In this document: piece by piece, positions 7,882 to 17,045 of the stretch
Position numbering within the stretch: position 1 is the first letter of the stretch
How the letters are laid out: every line of letters begins with the position of its first letter
Source: Streptomyces fulvoviolaceus
GTDB lineage: Bacteria > Actinomycetota > Actinomycetes > Streptomycetales > Streptomycetaceae
Assembly (NCBI RefSeq): GCF_000718165.1
Contig: NZ_JOEY01000019.1
Span: 1 to 64,000 of the forward strand
Direction of reading: 5' to 3'
Length of the DNA: 64,000 nucleotides
The notes under the pieces: model-generated
What the model was told of the DNA's origin: nothing
Database searches by the model: none
Seen by the model: the letters and a program-made list of their open reading frames with translations, nothing else
Position numbers and translations under genes: made by a program

Positions 7882-9432
7882 TCACACAGGTCGCGTACGG
7901 CCCTCCCAGTACGGGTCCCGCAGCCGCCGCTTGTACAGCTTGCCGTTGGGGTCGCGGGGCATGTCGGCGATGAAGTCGACGCTCTTGGGCCGCTTGTAGC
8001 CGGCGAGTTGCTCGGCACAGTGGTCGAGGATCGAGGCGGCGAGGTCGGGGCCGGGCGCGTGGCCGGGCGCGGGCTCGACGACGGCCTTGACCTCCTCGCC
8101 CCAGTCGTCGTGCGGGATGCCGAAGGCGGCGGCGTCGGCGACGGCCGGGTGGGCGAGGAGGGCGGACTCGATCTCCGCCGGGTAGATGTTGACCCCACCC
8201 GAGATGATCATGTCGATCTTGCGGTCGCGGAGAAAGAGGTAGCCGTCCTCGTCGAGGAGGCCGAGGTCGCCGACGGTGAAGAAGTCGCCGATGCGGTTCT
8301 TCTTCGTCTTGGCCTCGTCCTTGTGATAGGCGAAGCCGCCGGTGTTCATCTTCAGGTACACGGTGCCGAGTTCGCCGGGCGGCAGCCGGTTGCCGTCGTC
8401 GTCGAAGATCGCGAGTTCACTGATGGGCCAGGCCTTGCCGACCGTGCCGGGCTTCTTCAGCCAGTCCTCTGCGGTCGCGAAGGCCCCGCCGCCCTCACTC
8501 GCCGCGTAGTACTCCTCCACACACGGGCCCCACCAGTCGAGCATCGCCCGCTTCACGTGGTCGGGGCAGGGAGCGGCGCCGTGGATGGCGTGCCGCATGG
8601 ACGAGACGTCGTAGCGCGCCCTGACCTCCTCCGGGAGTGCCAGCAGCCGGTGGAACTGGGTCGGCACCATGTGCGTGTGGGTGCACTTCTCACGGTCGAT
8701 CAGCCGGAGCATCTCCTCCGGCGTCCACTTGTCCATCAGGACCAGACGGTGGCCGATGTGCAGGGAGGCGCCCGCGAACTGGAGGACGGCCGTGTGGTAG
8801 AGCGGCGAGCAGACGAGGTGCACGTTGTCGTCGAACGGCCGGATGCCGAAGATGCCGAGGAAGCCGCCGAGGTACGCCTCCTCCGGCTCCTTGCCGGGCA
8901 GCGGGCGCCGGATGCCGCGCGGGCGGCCGGTGGTGCCCGAGGTGTAGTTCATGACCCAGCCGAGGGTGCGGTCGGAGGGGGCCGACTCCGGTTGTCCGTC
9001 GAGGAGTTCGGCATACGGCCGGAAGCCCTCGACCTCGCCGACGGCGTACCGGTGGGTGGCCGGGAGGCCGGCCTCGTCGGCGGCCTGTCGGGCGGGCGCG
9101 GCGAAGCGTTCGTGGGCGAGGAGCACCTTGGCGCCGGAGTCGGCGACGATCCAGGCGATCTCGGGGGCGACGAAGTGGTGGTTGACGGGGACCAGGTAGA
9201 ACCCGGCCTGGGAGGCGGCGAGGTAGGCGGTGAGGAATTCGGGCCCGTTGGGCAGGACGACGGCGAAGGCGTCGCCGCGCTCCAGCCCGGCGGCGCGCAG
9301 ACCGTGGACGAGGCGGTTGACGGCCGCGTGCAGGCGCCCGGCGGTCCACTGTTCGCCGTCGGGGGCGACGAGGACCGTGCGTGAGGGGTCCTGAGTGGCC
9401 TGGGCCCAGAATCCGGCGGGGGGTGTGCTCAC
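7882..9432 (-). CDS. acyl-CoA synthetase
   Basis: A 516-residue ANL-family CoA ligase. Motifs in order: NYTSGTTGRPRGI P-loop (about 164-176), the YYAASEGGG adenine-binding motif (about 306-314), FFTVGDLGLLDEDGYLFLRD (about 388-407), MIISGGVNIYP and the terminal lysine motif DPNGKLYKRRLRD. The start is GTG 9432, behind GGAAGGAG, and overlaps the nitronate monooxygenase stop by 4 bases (GTGA), so the two genes are translationally coupled. The pairing suggests activation of an acid produced or handled by the flavoenzyme, or a fatty-acid degradation role. Substrate unknown. Confidence 0.88.
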   Translation of the reverse strand: MSTPPAGFWAQATQDPSRTVLVAPDGEQWTAGRLHAAVNRLVHGLRAAGLERGDAFAVVLPNGPEFLTAYLAASQAGFYLVPVNHHFVAPEIAWIVADSGAKVLLAHERFAAPARQAADEAGLPATHRYAVGEVEGFRPYAELLDGQPESAPSDRTLGWVMNYTSGTTGRPRGIRRPLPGKEPEEAYLGGFLGIFGIRPFDDNVHLVCSPLYHTAVLQFAGASLHIGHRLVLMDKWTPEEMLRLIDREKCTHTHMVPTQFHRLLALPEEVRARYDVSSMRHAIHGAAPCPDHVKRAMLDWWGPCVEEYYAASEGGGAFATAEDWLKKPGTVGKAWPISELAIFDDDGNRLPPGELGTVYLKMNTGGFAYHKDEAKTKKNRIGDFFTVGDLGLLDEDGYLFLRDRKIDMIISGGVNIYPAEIESALLAHPAVADAAAFGIPHDDWGEEVKAVVEPAPGHAPGPDLAASILDHCAEQLAGYKRPKSVDFIADMPRDPNGKLYKRRLRDPYWEGRTRPV

Positions 9433-10541
9433 GACTGGCCGCTCCTTCCGGCGATGCGGTTGATACGGTCGACGGCCCGCTCGAAGCCGCGGGTGAGGTC
9501 GTCGAAGACGGCCTGGACGCTGCGTTCGCTGTTCATCCGGCCGACGATCTGGCCGACGGGCGTGCCGAGCAGAGGCTCGACCTCGTACTTCTGGATGCGC
9601 GAGACGGCCTCGGCGACCAGCAGGCCCTGCAGCGGCATGGGAAGGGTGCCGGGACCGTCGGTGGCGTCCCAGGCGTCGGTCCACTCGGTGCGCAACTGGC
9701 GGGCGGGCTTGCCGGTCAGGGCGCGGGAGCGGACGGTGTCGCCGGAGCCGGCGGCGAGGAGTTTGCGGGTCAGGGCGGGTGAGTGCATGTCGGCTTCCGT
9801 GGTGGTCAGCCATATGGAGCCCAGCCACACACCCTGGGCGCCGAGCGCCAGCGCCGCCGCCACCTGCTGACCGCTCCCGATCCCCCCTGCCGCAAGGACG
9901 GGCAGCGGATCGACGGCCTCGACGGCCTCCGGCGTGAGCACCATGGACGCGATGTCACCGGTGTGGCCGCCGGCCTCGTAGCCCTGCGCGACGACGATGT
10001 CGATGCCCGCTTCCTTGTGCTTGACGGCGTGCCGGGCACTGCCCGCGAGCGCGGCGACGAGCACGTCCTGCTCATGGGCCCGGGCCACGACATCCGCGGG
10101 CGGGGAGCCCAGGGCGTTGGCGAGCAGCCGGATCGGATAGTCGAAGGCGACATCGAGCTGGGTGCGGGCGACCTGCTCCATCCACCCCGTGATCCGCCAC
10201 CCGGACGCCTCGCCCTCGGCGAGTTCGGGCACGCCGTACTTGGCGAGGGTCTCCTGGACGAACTGCCGGTGGCCTTCCGGGATCATCGCCTCGACGTCGG
10301 CCTCGCTCACGCCCTCGACCTTCTTCGCGGGCATGACGACGTCCAGGCCGTAGGGCTTGCCGTCGACGTTCGCCTCGATCCAGTCGAGATCGCGCTTGAG
10401 GTCGTCGGGTGCCGTGTAGCGGACCGCGCCGAGCACTCCGAAGCCGCCGGCCCGGCTGATGGCCGCGGCGACGGCGGGGAACGGCGTGAAGCCGAAAATG
10501 GCGTGCTCGACTCCCAGGTTCTTGCTCAGCTCCGTCTGCAT
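9429..10541 (-). CDS. nitronate monooxygenase-family FMN oxidoreductase
   Basis: A 370-residue TIM-barrel flavoprotein of the 2-nitropropane dioxygenase/nitronate monooxygenase family. FMN-binding signatures are visible: GGFGVLGAVRY near residue 32, the QGYEAGGHTG loop at about 180-189 with the conserved histidine, and PVLAAGGIGSGQQVAAALALGA at about 214-235. Family members oxidise nitronates or act as NAD(P)H-dependent flavin oxidoreductases in lipid metabolism. It is the first gene of a two-gene operon with the downstream acyl-CoA synthetase. The true substrate cannot be read from sequence. Confidence 0.87.
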   Translation of the reverse strand: MQTELSKNLGVEHAIFGFTPFPAVAAAISRAGGFGVLGAVRYTAPDDLKRDLDWIEANVDGKPYGLDVVMPAKKVEGVSEADVEAMIPEGHRQFVQETLAKYGVPELAEGEASGWRITGWMEQVARTQLDVAFDYPIRLLANALGSPPADVVARAHEQDVLVAALAGSARHAVKHKEAGIDIVVAQGYEAGGHTGDIASMVLTPEAVEAVDPLPVLAAGGIGSGQQVAAALALGAQGVWLGSIWLTTTEADMHSPALTRKLLAAGSGDTVRSRALTGKPARQLRTEWTDAWDATDGPGTLPMPLQGLLVAEAVSRIQKYEVEPLLGTPVGQIVGRMNSERSVQAVFDDLTRGFERAVDRINRIAGRSGQS

Positions 10542-10646
10542 GGCCGCAGAATGCCGCAGTCCTCCGGCCGACGGAAGGGATTTTCTGATGCTCCGTCAGA
10601 TTTCTGGCCGCCCGCACGCCCCGTTGACACACCGCACACCTGACAC

Positions 10647-10687
10647 GAAAGTTTCACCGCACAAGGTGATCCCGGAAAGATACTTTC
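10647..10687. promoter_or_regulatory. paired GAAAG/CTTTC boxes before the serine hydrolase
   Basis: Two short palindromes, GAAAGTTTC (10647-10655) and GAAAGATACTTTC (10675-10687), lie 22 bases before the chosen start of the serine hydrolase gene at 10710. A TTGACA hexamer is at 10624-10629. The spacing suggests a repressor site within the leader. The regulator is not in the window; a MurR/RpiR-type protein is a guess based on the half-site and the gene family. Confidence 0.4.
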
Positions 10688-10709
10688 AGCGGTGTGGCGG
10701 GAGGCCTCG

Positions 10710-12476
10710 ATGACCGAAGGCACGGCAGGCGGCGGCAGACTGACCCGGCGGCAACTGGGAAGACGGGCCCTGGCATTGGGCGGCGCCCTGGCGATCGCCC
10801 CGTTCCCGGCAGGACCGGCGCCGGCGGCGGAGCCGACCACCCGTCGTCCCACCCTGCACCACGGCTCCCCCGAACAGGCCGGTCTCCTCCCCGTCCACCT
10901 CCACCAACTCGTCACCGACGCCAAGGCCTTCCTCGGCCCCTCCCCCAAGCACCCCTGGTACGCGGGCGCAGTCCTGCTGGCCGGACGCGGCGGCACCGTG
11001 GCCCTGCACCAGCCCATCGGCATGGCGGTGCGCTACGCGTCGTACGACGAGAAGACGGACACCGGCGTCGAGTTCCCTGCAGAAGAGCAGATTCCGATGG
11101 CCGAGGACACCGTCTTCGACCTGGCCTCGGTGTCGAAGCTGTTCACCTCGATCCTCGCCGTGCAGCAGATCGAGCGGGGCGCGCTGGAGCTGGAGGGGAA
11201 GGTCGCCGCGTACCTGCCGGAGTTCGGCGCGGCGGGCAAGCAGGACATCACGATCCGTCAGCTCCTCACCCACACCTCGGGTTTCCGCGCCTGGATCCCG
11301 CTGTACAACGCGCCGACGTACGAGGAGAAGCTCCAACTCATCTGGAACGAGGCACCGCTCAACCCACCCGGCACCAAGTACCTCTACTCCGACCTGAACC
11401 TGATCTCGCTCCAGCTGGTCCTGGAGAGGGTCACCGGCCGCCCGCTGGACGTCCTCCTCCGCGACGAGATCACGGAACCGCTCGGCCTCGACCGGACCCG
11501 CTACAACCCGCCCGCCTCCTGGAAACCGAAGATCGCGGCCACGGAGGACGCCCGTAAGCCCTGGTCCGGCCTGGAACGGGGGCTCGTATGGGGCGAGGTG
11601 CACGACGAGAACGCCTACAGCCTCGGCGGGGTCGCCGGGCACGCCGGGGTGTTCTCGTGCACCTGGGACCTGGCCGTACTCGGTCGCACGCTGCTGAACG
11701 GCGGCGTCTACGGCAGGGCGCGCATCCTGCGCCCGGAGTCGGTGGAGCTGATGTTCACCGACTTCAACACCGCCTTCCCCGGCGACGAGCACGGACTCGG
11801 CTTCGAGCTCTACCAGCACTGGTACATGGGCGCGATGGCCACTCCGCGCACGGCGGGACACACCGGCTTCACCGGCACCTCGCTGGTCCTCGACCCGACG
11901 ACCGACTCGTTCCTGATCCTGCTCGGCAACTCGGCGCATCCCGTGCGGAGTTGGCGTTCCGGTTCCGCTCCCCGAGTGGCGGCCGGGAACAACATGGCCC
12001 GCGCGGTGGCGGTCCGGCCCCGGTACGGCCGTACGGCATGGTTCTCCGGAATGGCGAGTGCCACGACCGCGACACTCACGCTGCCCGCGCTCGACACGTC
12101 GACGGGCGACGCGCGGCTGCGCTGCACCCTCTGGTGGGACACCGAACCCCAGGCCGACGTGCTCGCGTTGGAGGCCACGGCGGACGGTGGCGCGACCTGG
12201 CAGGCCGTCCCGTTCACCACCGCGGGGCAGGAGTACCCGGCGGGCACGGTCACCGGCTGGTCGGGCCGGGTCTGGCACCGGCTCACGGCGGACCTTCCGG
12301 CAGCCCGGCAACTGGCTCTGCGCTGGCGTTACGCGACCGACCAGCTGTACGTCGGCCGCGGGACGTATGCCGACGGGCTACGCGTCGAGACGGCCCAGGA
12401 CGTCCTCTTCGACGCGGCCCGTCCGGCGGACGCGGCACGGATCGAGGCCGACGGCTGGGTCGTATCCAGGGATTGA
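10710..12476 (+). CDS. Tat-exported serine hydrolase of the beta-lactamase family
   Basis: A 588-residue class C beta-lactamase/D-Ala-D-Ala peptidase-fold hydrolase. The N-terminus has a twin-arginine signal (TRRQLGRRALALGG, then PAPAAE). The catalytic SxxK tetrad is SVSKL, the second motif YSDLN (YxN), and HTSGFRAW and GHTGFTGTS are the remaining active-site loops. About 180 residues after the hydrolase domain look like a beta-rich accessory domain. ATG 10710 is preceded by GGGAGG. Related Bacillus enzymes (YbbE/AmiE) and their neighbours work in cell-wall MurNAc recycling; whether this one does is inference. A true beta-lactamase role is unlikely because of its length and extra domain. Confidence 0.85.
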   Translation: MTEGTAGGGRLTRRQLGRRALALGGALAIAPFPAGPAPAAEPTTRRPTLHHGSPEQAGLLPVHLHQLVTDAKAFLGPSPKHPWYAGAVLLAGRGGTVALHQPIGMAVRYASYDEKTDTGVEFPAEEQIPMAEDTVFDLASVSKLFTSILAVQQIERGALELEGKVAAYLPEFGAAGKQDITIRQLLTHTSGFRAWIPLYNAPTYEEKLQLIWNEAPLNPPGTKYLYSDLNLISLQLVLERVTGRPLDVLLRDEITEPLGLDRTRYNPPASWKPKIAATEDARKPWSGLERGLVWGEVHDENAYSLGGVAGHAGVFSCTWDLAVLGRTLLNGGVYGRARILRPESVELMFTDFNTAFPGDEHGLGFELYQHWYMGAMATPRTAGHTGFTGTSLVLDPTTDSFLILLGNSAHPVRSWRSGSAPRVAAGNNMARAVAVRPRYGRTAWFSGMASATTATLTLPALDTSTGDARLRCTLWWDTEPQADVLALEATADGGATWQAVPFTTAGQEYPAGTVTGWSGRVWHRLTADLPAARQLALRWRYATDQLYVGRGTYADGLRVETAQDVLFDAARPADAARIEADGWVVSRD

Positions 12477-12480
12477 CGGC

Positions 12481-13332
12481 TCAGCCGGGCACGTCCAGCC
12501 GCTGCGTACCCACGACCGCCAGGAGGCGCAGCGCCTCCTCTGACGGCGTGCCGGGAGTCGCGGTGTAGATGACGACCCGCTGGTCGCGGTCGGCGATGTC
12601 CAGGACATCGCAGTTGACGGTGACGAGGCCGACGACGGGGTGGTCGAAGGACTTGCAGAGGGTGGGGCGGGCGGTGACGTCGTGAGCGGCCCACAGACGG
12701 GCGAACTCCTCGCTTCCGGAGAGGAGTTCCCCGATCAGGCCGCGCACCTCGGGGTCGTCGGGGTAGCGGGCGGAGGCGGCGCGCAGCTGCTGGACCGAGG
12801 AGTGGGCGAACTCCTCGCCGTCCGACACGCCGTACAACCGCCGCCCTTCGGGATGCGGGCCGAGGAAGGCCCGCCGGATGAGGTTGCGATCGCGGCGGGA
12901 GAGGGCGGAGAAGTCCTCCATGAGCGCCGCGGCCAGATCGTTCCAGGCGATGACCTCGCAGGCCGCCGAGGTGACGATCGCCGCGGCCTGCGGCAGCCGG
13001 TGCAGCAGGTCGACGATGGACTGCCGCACCTCGCGCGAGGGCCCGGGCGGCAGGCCCGGCGGCGTACCGGCGAGGTGGTGGAGGTGGTCGCGTTCGGCGT
13101 CCGACAGGCGCAGGGCGCGGGCGATCTGGACCAGCACCTCCCCGGACGGCCGCGGAGCGCGAGCCTGCTCCAGGCGCGTGTAGTACTCGGTGGAGATGTA
13201 CGCCAGCTGCGCCACCTCCTCGCGGCGCAGTCCCGGGGTGCGGCGGCGCGGCCCGGCGGGCAGCCCCACGTCAGCGGGGGTGATGCGCTCGCGCCGGCTG
13301 CGCAGGAAGTCGGCCAGTTCTTGTCGGTCCAC
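12481..13332 (-). CDS. MmyB-type helix-turn-helix transcriptional regulator
   Basis: A 283-residue regulator with an N-terminal XRE helix-turn-helix (GLRREEVAQLAYISTEYYTRLE, about 33-54) and the MmyB-like ligand-binding domain (DLAAALMEDFSALSRRDRNLIRR at about 130). Such proteins commonly repress a neighbouring short-chain dehydrogenase gene. GTG 13332 is chosen because the conserved start sequence DRQELADFLRSRRERI follows it. It is divergent from the SDR at 13419, leaving an 86-base shared control region, the expected target. Convergent with the serine hydrolase, 4 bases apart. Confidence 0.9.
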   Translation of the reverse strand: MDRQELADFLRSRRERITPADVGLPAGPRRRTPGLRREEVAQLAYISTEYYTRLEQARAPRPSGEVLVQIARALRLSDAERDHLHHLAGTPPGLPPGPSREVRQSIVDLLHRLPQAAAIVTSAACEVIAWNDLAAALMEDFSALSRRDRNLIRRAFLGPHPEGRRLYGVSDGEEFAHSSVQQLRAASARYPDDPEVRGLIGELLSGSEEFARLWAAHDVTARPTLCKSFDHPVVGLVTVNCDVLDIADRDQRVVIYTATPGTPSEEALRLLAVVGTQRLDVPG

Positions 13333-13418
13333 GCCCCCAGTGTGCGGGGCGCCCCGGAGCCCAGCCAGGTACTGCCGGTGCCTGGATGAGGATCGCGGCC
13401 GGGCGCAGGCTCGACGGC

Positions 13419-14195
13419 ATGACCAACACCACGACCACACCACTGCTCGCCGACAAGGTCGCCTTCATCACCGGCGCCGGCCGCGGCATCGGCGCCGCCG
13501 CGGCCCGGCTGTTCGCCCGGGAAGGCGCCCGTGTGCTCCTCGCGTCCCGCACGGAGACCCAGCTCAAGACGGTGACCGAGGAGATCCGGGCCGCCGGCGG
13601 CACCGCCGACTACGTACGGTGCGACCTGGCAGACCCGACGAGCGTCCGCGCCGCCGTCGACCGGGCCGTAGAGCTGTACGGCAGGCTCGACATCGCCTTC
13701 AACAACGGGGCCACGGGCCAGCAGCCCGGCCCGATGGACCAGCTGGCCGAAGCCGACTTCGACCACGTCGTCGCGGTCAATCTGAAGGGTCCCTGGCTGG
13801 CGATGAACGCCGAGATCGCCGCGATCCGGGCTACTGCGGGCACCGGCGCGATCGTCAACAACTCCAGCGTCGGCAGCCTGATGGCCAACCCCTGGCTGCC
13901 CGCGTACGGCGCCGCGAAGCGGGCGGTGAACAGCCTGACCGCGTCGGCCGCCGCGACGTATGGCCCGGAGGGCATCCGCGTCAACGCGATCGCGCCCGGA
14001 ACGACCATGACCGAGATGATCGACGAGTGGGAGGCGAGCTCCCCGGGCATCGTCGAACAGCTCGTCGCGCAGACCCCGCTGGGCCGGGGCGCACAACCGG
14101 ACGAGATCGCCCAGGCCGCCGCCTGGCTGCTGAGCGACCGCGCCTCCTACGTCACCGGGACGGTGCTCCAGGTCGACGGAGGTGCCCGGGCCTAG
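13419..14195 (+). CDS. SDR family oxidoreductase
   Basis: A 258-residue classical short-chain dehydrogenase. It has the NAD(P) motif TGAGRGIG at residues 19-26, NNGATG at about 95-100 in place of NNAG, an active-site serine near 150, Tyr163 and Lys167. The C-terminal GTMTEM and VTGTVLQVDGG regions are typical. It is divergent from an MmyB-type regulator, a frequent actinobacterial pairing in which the regulator controls the dehydrogenase. The ribosome site is weak; ATG 13419 is chosen because an upstream ATG at 13386 would only add 11 poorly conserved residues. Its TAG stop overlaps the TAG of the next, convergent gene (CTAG). Confidence 0.9.
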   Translation: MTNTTTTPLLADKVAFITGAGRGIGAAAARLFAREGARVLLASRTETQLKTVTEEIRAAGGTADYVRCDLADPTSVRAAVDRAVELYGRLDIAFNNGATGQQPGPMDQLAEADFDHVVAVNLKGPWLAMNAEIAAIRATAGTGAIVNNSSVGSLMANPWLPAYGAAKRAVNSLTASAAATYGPEGIRVNAIAPGTTMTEMIDEWEASSPGIVEQLVAQTPLGRGAQPDEIAQAAAWLLSDRASYVTGTVLQVDGGARA

Positions 14196-15766
14196 TCGGA
14201 GCCTTCCAGGACCGCCATGGCGGCGTTGTGCCCCGGCACCCCGCTCACCCCTCCCCCGCGCACCGCGCCGGCCCCGCACAGCAGCACGTTCGCGTGCCGG
14301 GTCTCCACACCCCAACGGCCGGTGCCCTCCTGGGCGTACGGCCAGGAGAGGTCGCGGTGGAAGATGTTGCCACCGGGCAGGCGGAGGTCCCGCTCCAGGT
14401 CCAGCGGCGTCTTCGCCTCGATGCAGGGCAGTCCGTCCGCGTCGGTGGCCAGGCAGTCGGCGAGGGGCTCGGCGAGGTGGGCGTCCAGCTGGGCGAGGGT
14501 CGACTTCAGGAGTTCCTCGCGTACGGCGTCGTTGTCGCGTTCGAAGAGCCGGGCCGGTGTGTGCAGGCCGAACAGCGTCAGCGTCTGGTAGCCCTGCTCG
14601 ACGAGATCCGGGCCGAGGATCGTCGGGTCGGTGAGGGAGTGACAGTAGATCTCGGAGGGCGGGGCGGCGGGCAGTTCACCGGCGGCGGCCTGGGCGTGGG
14701 CGGCGGCCAGCTGCTCGTAGCCCTCGGCGATGTGGAAGGTGCCGGCGAAGGCCTCGTGCGGGTCGACCGAGGTGTCCCGCAGCTGCGGGAGGCGCTTGAG
14801 GAGCATGTTGACCTTGAGCTGGGCGCCCTCGGCGGGGGCGGGCTGCTCGTCGCCGGTGAGCGCGGCCAGTGCCTGCGGGGAGGCGTTGACCAGGACGTGC
14901 CGGGCGGCGACGACGCCCTCCCCGTCGGCTGTGCGGTAGGTGATCTCGGCGGCGTTCCCGTCCGTGTCGATCCGTACGGCCTCGTGCCCGGTGGCGATGA
15001 CGGCGCCCGCCTCGCGCGCCGCGGTCGCCAGGGCGTCGGTGAGGGCGCCCATCCCGCCGACGGGCACGTCCCAGTCGCCCGTGCCGCCGCCGATCACGTG
15101 GTAGAGGAAGCAGCGGTTCTGCCTGAGCGAGGGGTCGTGGGCGTCGGCGAAGGTTCCGATGAGAGCGTCGGTGAGGACGACGCCCCGGACCAGGTCATCG
15201 GCGAAGCGATCCTCCACGGCCACACCGATCGGCTCCTCGAAGAGGGCCCGCCAGGCCTCCTCGTCGTCCACCCGCCGCCGCAGTTCGTCGCGCGTGGGCA
15301 GCGGTTCGGTGAGGGTCGGGAAGACCCGCTGGGCGACCTGGGCCGTCATGCCGTAGAACCGCTGCCAGGACGCGTACTCGCGCTCGCCGCCGGTGAGCCG
15401 GGCGAAGGCCTCCCGCGTGCGGCGTTCGCCACCGCCGACGAGGAGGCCGGTCGGGCGGCCGTCGCGCTCGACGGGGGTGTACGACGAGACGGTGCGCGTG
15501 CGGACGCGGAAGTCGAGGCCGAGATCCCGGACGATCTTCTTCGGCAGCAGGCTGACCAGGTACGAGTAGCGCGACAGCCGGGCGTCCACGCCGGTGAAGG
15601 GCCGGGTAGAGACGGCGGCGCCGCCGGTGTGGTCCAGCCGCTCCAGGACCAGCACGGACCGGCCGGCCCGGGCCAGGTAGGCGGCGGCGACCAGGCCGTT
15701 GTGGCCCCCGCCGACGATGACGGCGTCGTATGTTCGGTGTGTCCCGTGTCCTTCGTGTGCAGGCAT
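14192..15766 (-). CDS. phytoene desaturase/carotene isomerase-like FAD-dependent oxidoreductase
   Basis: A 524-residue flavoprotein with an N-terminal Rossmann motif (DAVIVGGGHNGLVAAAYLA, about 14-32), an acidic LERLDHTGGAA segment and a C-terminal FAD-binding signature (VLLCGAGAVRGGGVSGVPGHNAA). The family is often called NAD(P)/FAD-dependent oxidoreductase or pyridine nucleotide-disulphide oxidoreductase domain protein 2-like and is related to carotenoid desaturases. No carotenoid genes are nearby, so the substrate is unknown. ATG 15766 is the first start that places the dinucleotide fold at the usual position. It overlaps the SDR gene stop by 4 bases. Confidence 0.85.
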   Translation of the reverse strand: MPAHEGHGTHRTYDAVIVGGGHNGLVAAAYLARAGRSVLVLERLDHTGGAAVSTRPFTGVDARLSRYSYLVSLLPKKIVRDLGLDFRVRTRTVSSYTPVERDGRPTGLLVGGGERRTREAFARLTGGEREYASWQRFYGMTAQVAQRVFPTLTEPLPTRDELRRRVDDEEAWRALFEEPIGVAVEDRFADDLVRGVVLTDALIGTFADAHDPSLRQNRCFLYHVIGGGTGDWDVPVGGMGALTDALATAAREAGAVIATGHEAVRIDTDGNAAEITYRTADGEGVVAARHVLVNASPQALAALTGDEQPAPAEGAQLKVNMLLKRLPQLRDTSVDPHEAFAGTFHIAEGYEQLAAAHAQAAAGELPAAPPSEIYCHSLTDPTILGPDLVEQGYQTLTLFGLHTPARLFERDNDAVREELLKSTLAQLDAHLAEPLADCLATDADGLPCIEAKTPLDLERDLRLPGGNIFHRDLSWPYAQEGTGRWGVETRHANVLLCGAGAVRGGGVSGVPGHNAAMAVLEGSD

Positions 15767-15929
15767 GGTTCTTCGTAACACGCGGTGATCTAGGTCGGCC
15801 AGGCATGCGGAGCACTCAGGTCTGCGACAGCGCGCGGGCAGAAGTGCGCCGGACCCGGGAACCAGCTGCCACTTCCGTGCCGTTGTAGTAGCTGAAGTCA
15901 CTCGGTGTACCTGGCGTCAGGGGGCGCGC

Positions 15930-17045
15930 ATGCAGGATCCGTCGGCGGCGTGGCATGTTCCGTTCTCGGCTCGGTTGTTTCCCGACAGCGCCGCCCTGAC
16001 GCAATGGGTTGCGCGGAACGAGCACGAGGCCTGGCGTGCGGTGACGACGACCAGGCAACTGGTCGATCGGGGAGTGAAGCACCGTCATGCGCACGGGGTG
16101 CTGCTGCTGTCCGTGGGCATGCCGTTCTCCGCCTGGATGGTGCTCAGGGAGGCGGAGTACGAGGCTACGCAGGCGCAGGGCGGTGACAGAGAGGGCCCAC
16201 TGCCGCCGGGGAGCGACGACCCGGTGCTGCGCGCTTTGCGTGCCGACTTGTCCACTGCGTCGGTGCGTTGCGGTTTCTGGGACCTCGGCATGAACCAGCT
16301 GATGAAGGCCACCCAGTGCACCGCCAGGCCGGACGAGGAACCTCTTGAGCTGTACCGCCGCGGTGAGATGCTGTACGGCGCTCTCTCCAGGCGGAAGCAG
16401 GAGCGATCGCTGCAGCGGTTGCGGGTCGCCTACTTCGAGGAGCTGGCCGGTCGCGGCGAGGCGACGCCCGTTCAACGACTGGAACACGCCAAGTCCTTGT
16501 TGGCGCTCGGAGCCCTCGATCACTCGATCGCCGACTACGACGCCGCGGAGGATGTTCTGGTCCCGTTGGGGGAGGACAAGGAACACGGCAAGGTCGCCCT
16601 GGAACTCCTGGTGGGGATGCATCTGCAGGCGGGCGCCCGCGACCGGGAACAGCAGGCGCGGGCACGTAGGAGACTCCACCGTGTGTCAGCCGACTCGGCC
16701 GTGTTGCGGGAGGGCGCAGCCGCAGACGAAGGTAGCCGTCAGATACGCGACCTAGAGCTGCAGCACACCGCGGGCATCCTCTCTTTCCTGTCCGAGCACG
16801 CCGGTGACGCGGAGCCAGGTCCGGAACTCCGCCGCCGGCTGCTCCTTCTCGCCCGAGCCCACCCGGATCAGCCGCACTGCGCCGTGAACGCGGCCCTGGC
16901 CTACCTGGAAAGGGGCCTGCGCTCAGAGGCCCAGGCGGCACTGGACCTGGCAGACGGGCCGCTGTCGGATGCCGACTGTGGGGATCTGGCCGCCCTCGGG
17001 CTCACCATCGCCCACACCGCACGCATGAGGAAGGCGGCAGGGTGA
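15930..17045 (+). CDS. alpha-helical protein of unknown function, first gene of the CHAT operon
   Basis: A 371-residue soluble protein without a signal peptide or membrane span. I recognise no catalytic motif. The second half reads as amphipathic helical pairs with TPR-like spacing (for example LEHAKSLLALGALDHSIADY and NAALAYLERGLRSEAQAALDL), so a helical-repeat scaffold is likely. The N-terminal 80 residues (AAWHVPFSARLFPDSAALTQW, VGMPFSAWMVLREAEYE) form a separate, unassigned region. A GGGGG ribosome site lies 5 bases before ATG 15930. The stop overlaps the GTG of the CHAT protease gene by 4 bases, so a fixed ratio with the protease is expected; a partner, sensor or inhibitor role is inferred from position only. 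Confidence 0.8.
   Translation: MQDPSAAWHVPFSARLFPDSAALTQWVARNEHEAWRAVTTTRQLVDRGVKHRHAHGVLLLSVGMPFSAWMVLREAEYEATQAQGGDREGPLPPGSDDPVLRALRADLSTASVRCGFWDLGMNQLMKATQCTARPDEEPLELYRRGEMLYGALSRRKQERSLQRLRVAYFEELAGRGEATPVQRLEHAKSLLALGALDHSIADYDAAEDVLVPLGEDKEHGKVALELLVGMHLQAGARDREQQARARRRLHRVSADSAVLREGAAADEGSRQIRDLELQHTAGILSFLSEHAGDAEPGPELRRRLLLLARAHPDQPHCAVNAALAYLERGLRSEAQAALDLADGPLSDADCGDLAALGLTIAHTARMRKAAG

Noticed and set aside
15816..15929. Minus-strand tail (DFSYYNGTEVAAGS) upstream of the CHAT operon
   Set aside because: It has no start with ribosome site and no recognised family; most of its frame lies antisense to a better supported gene.
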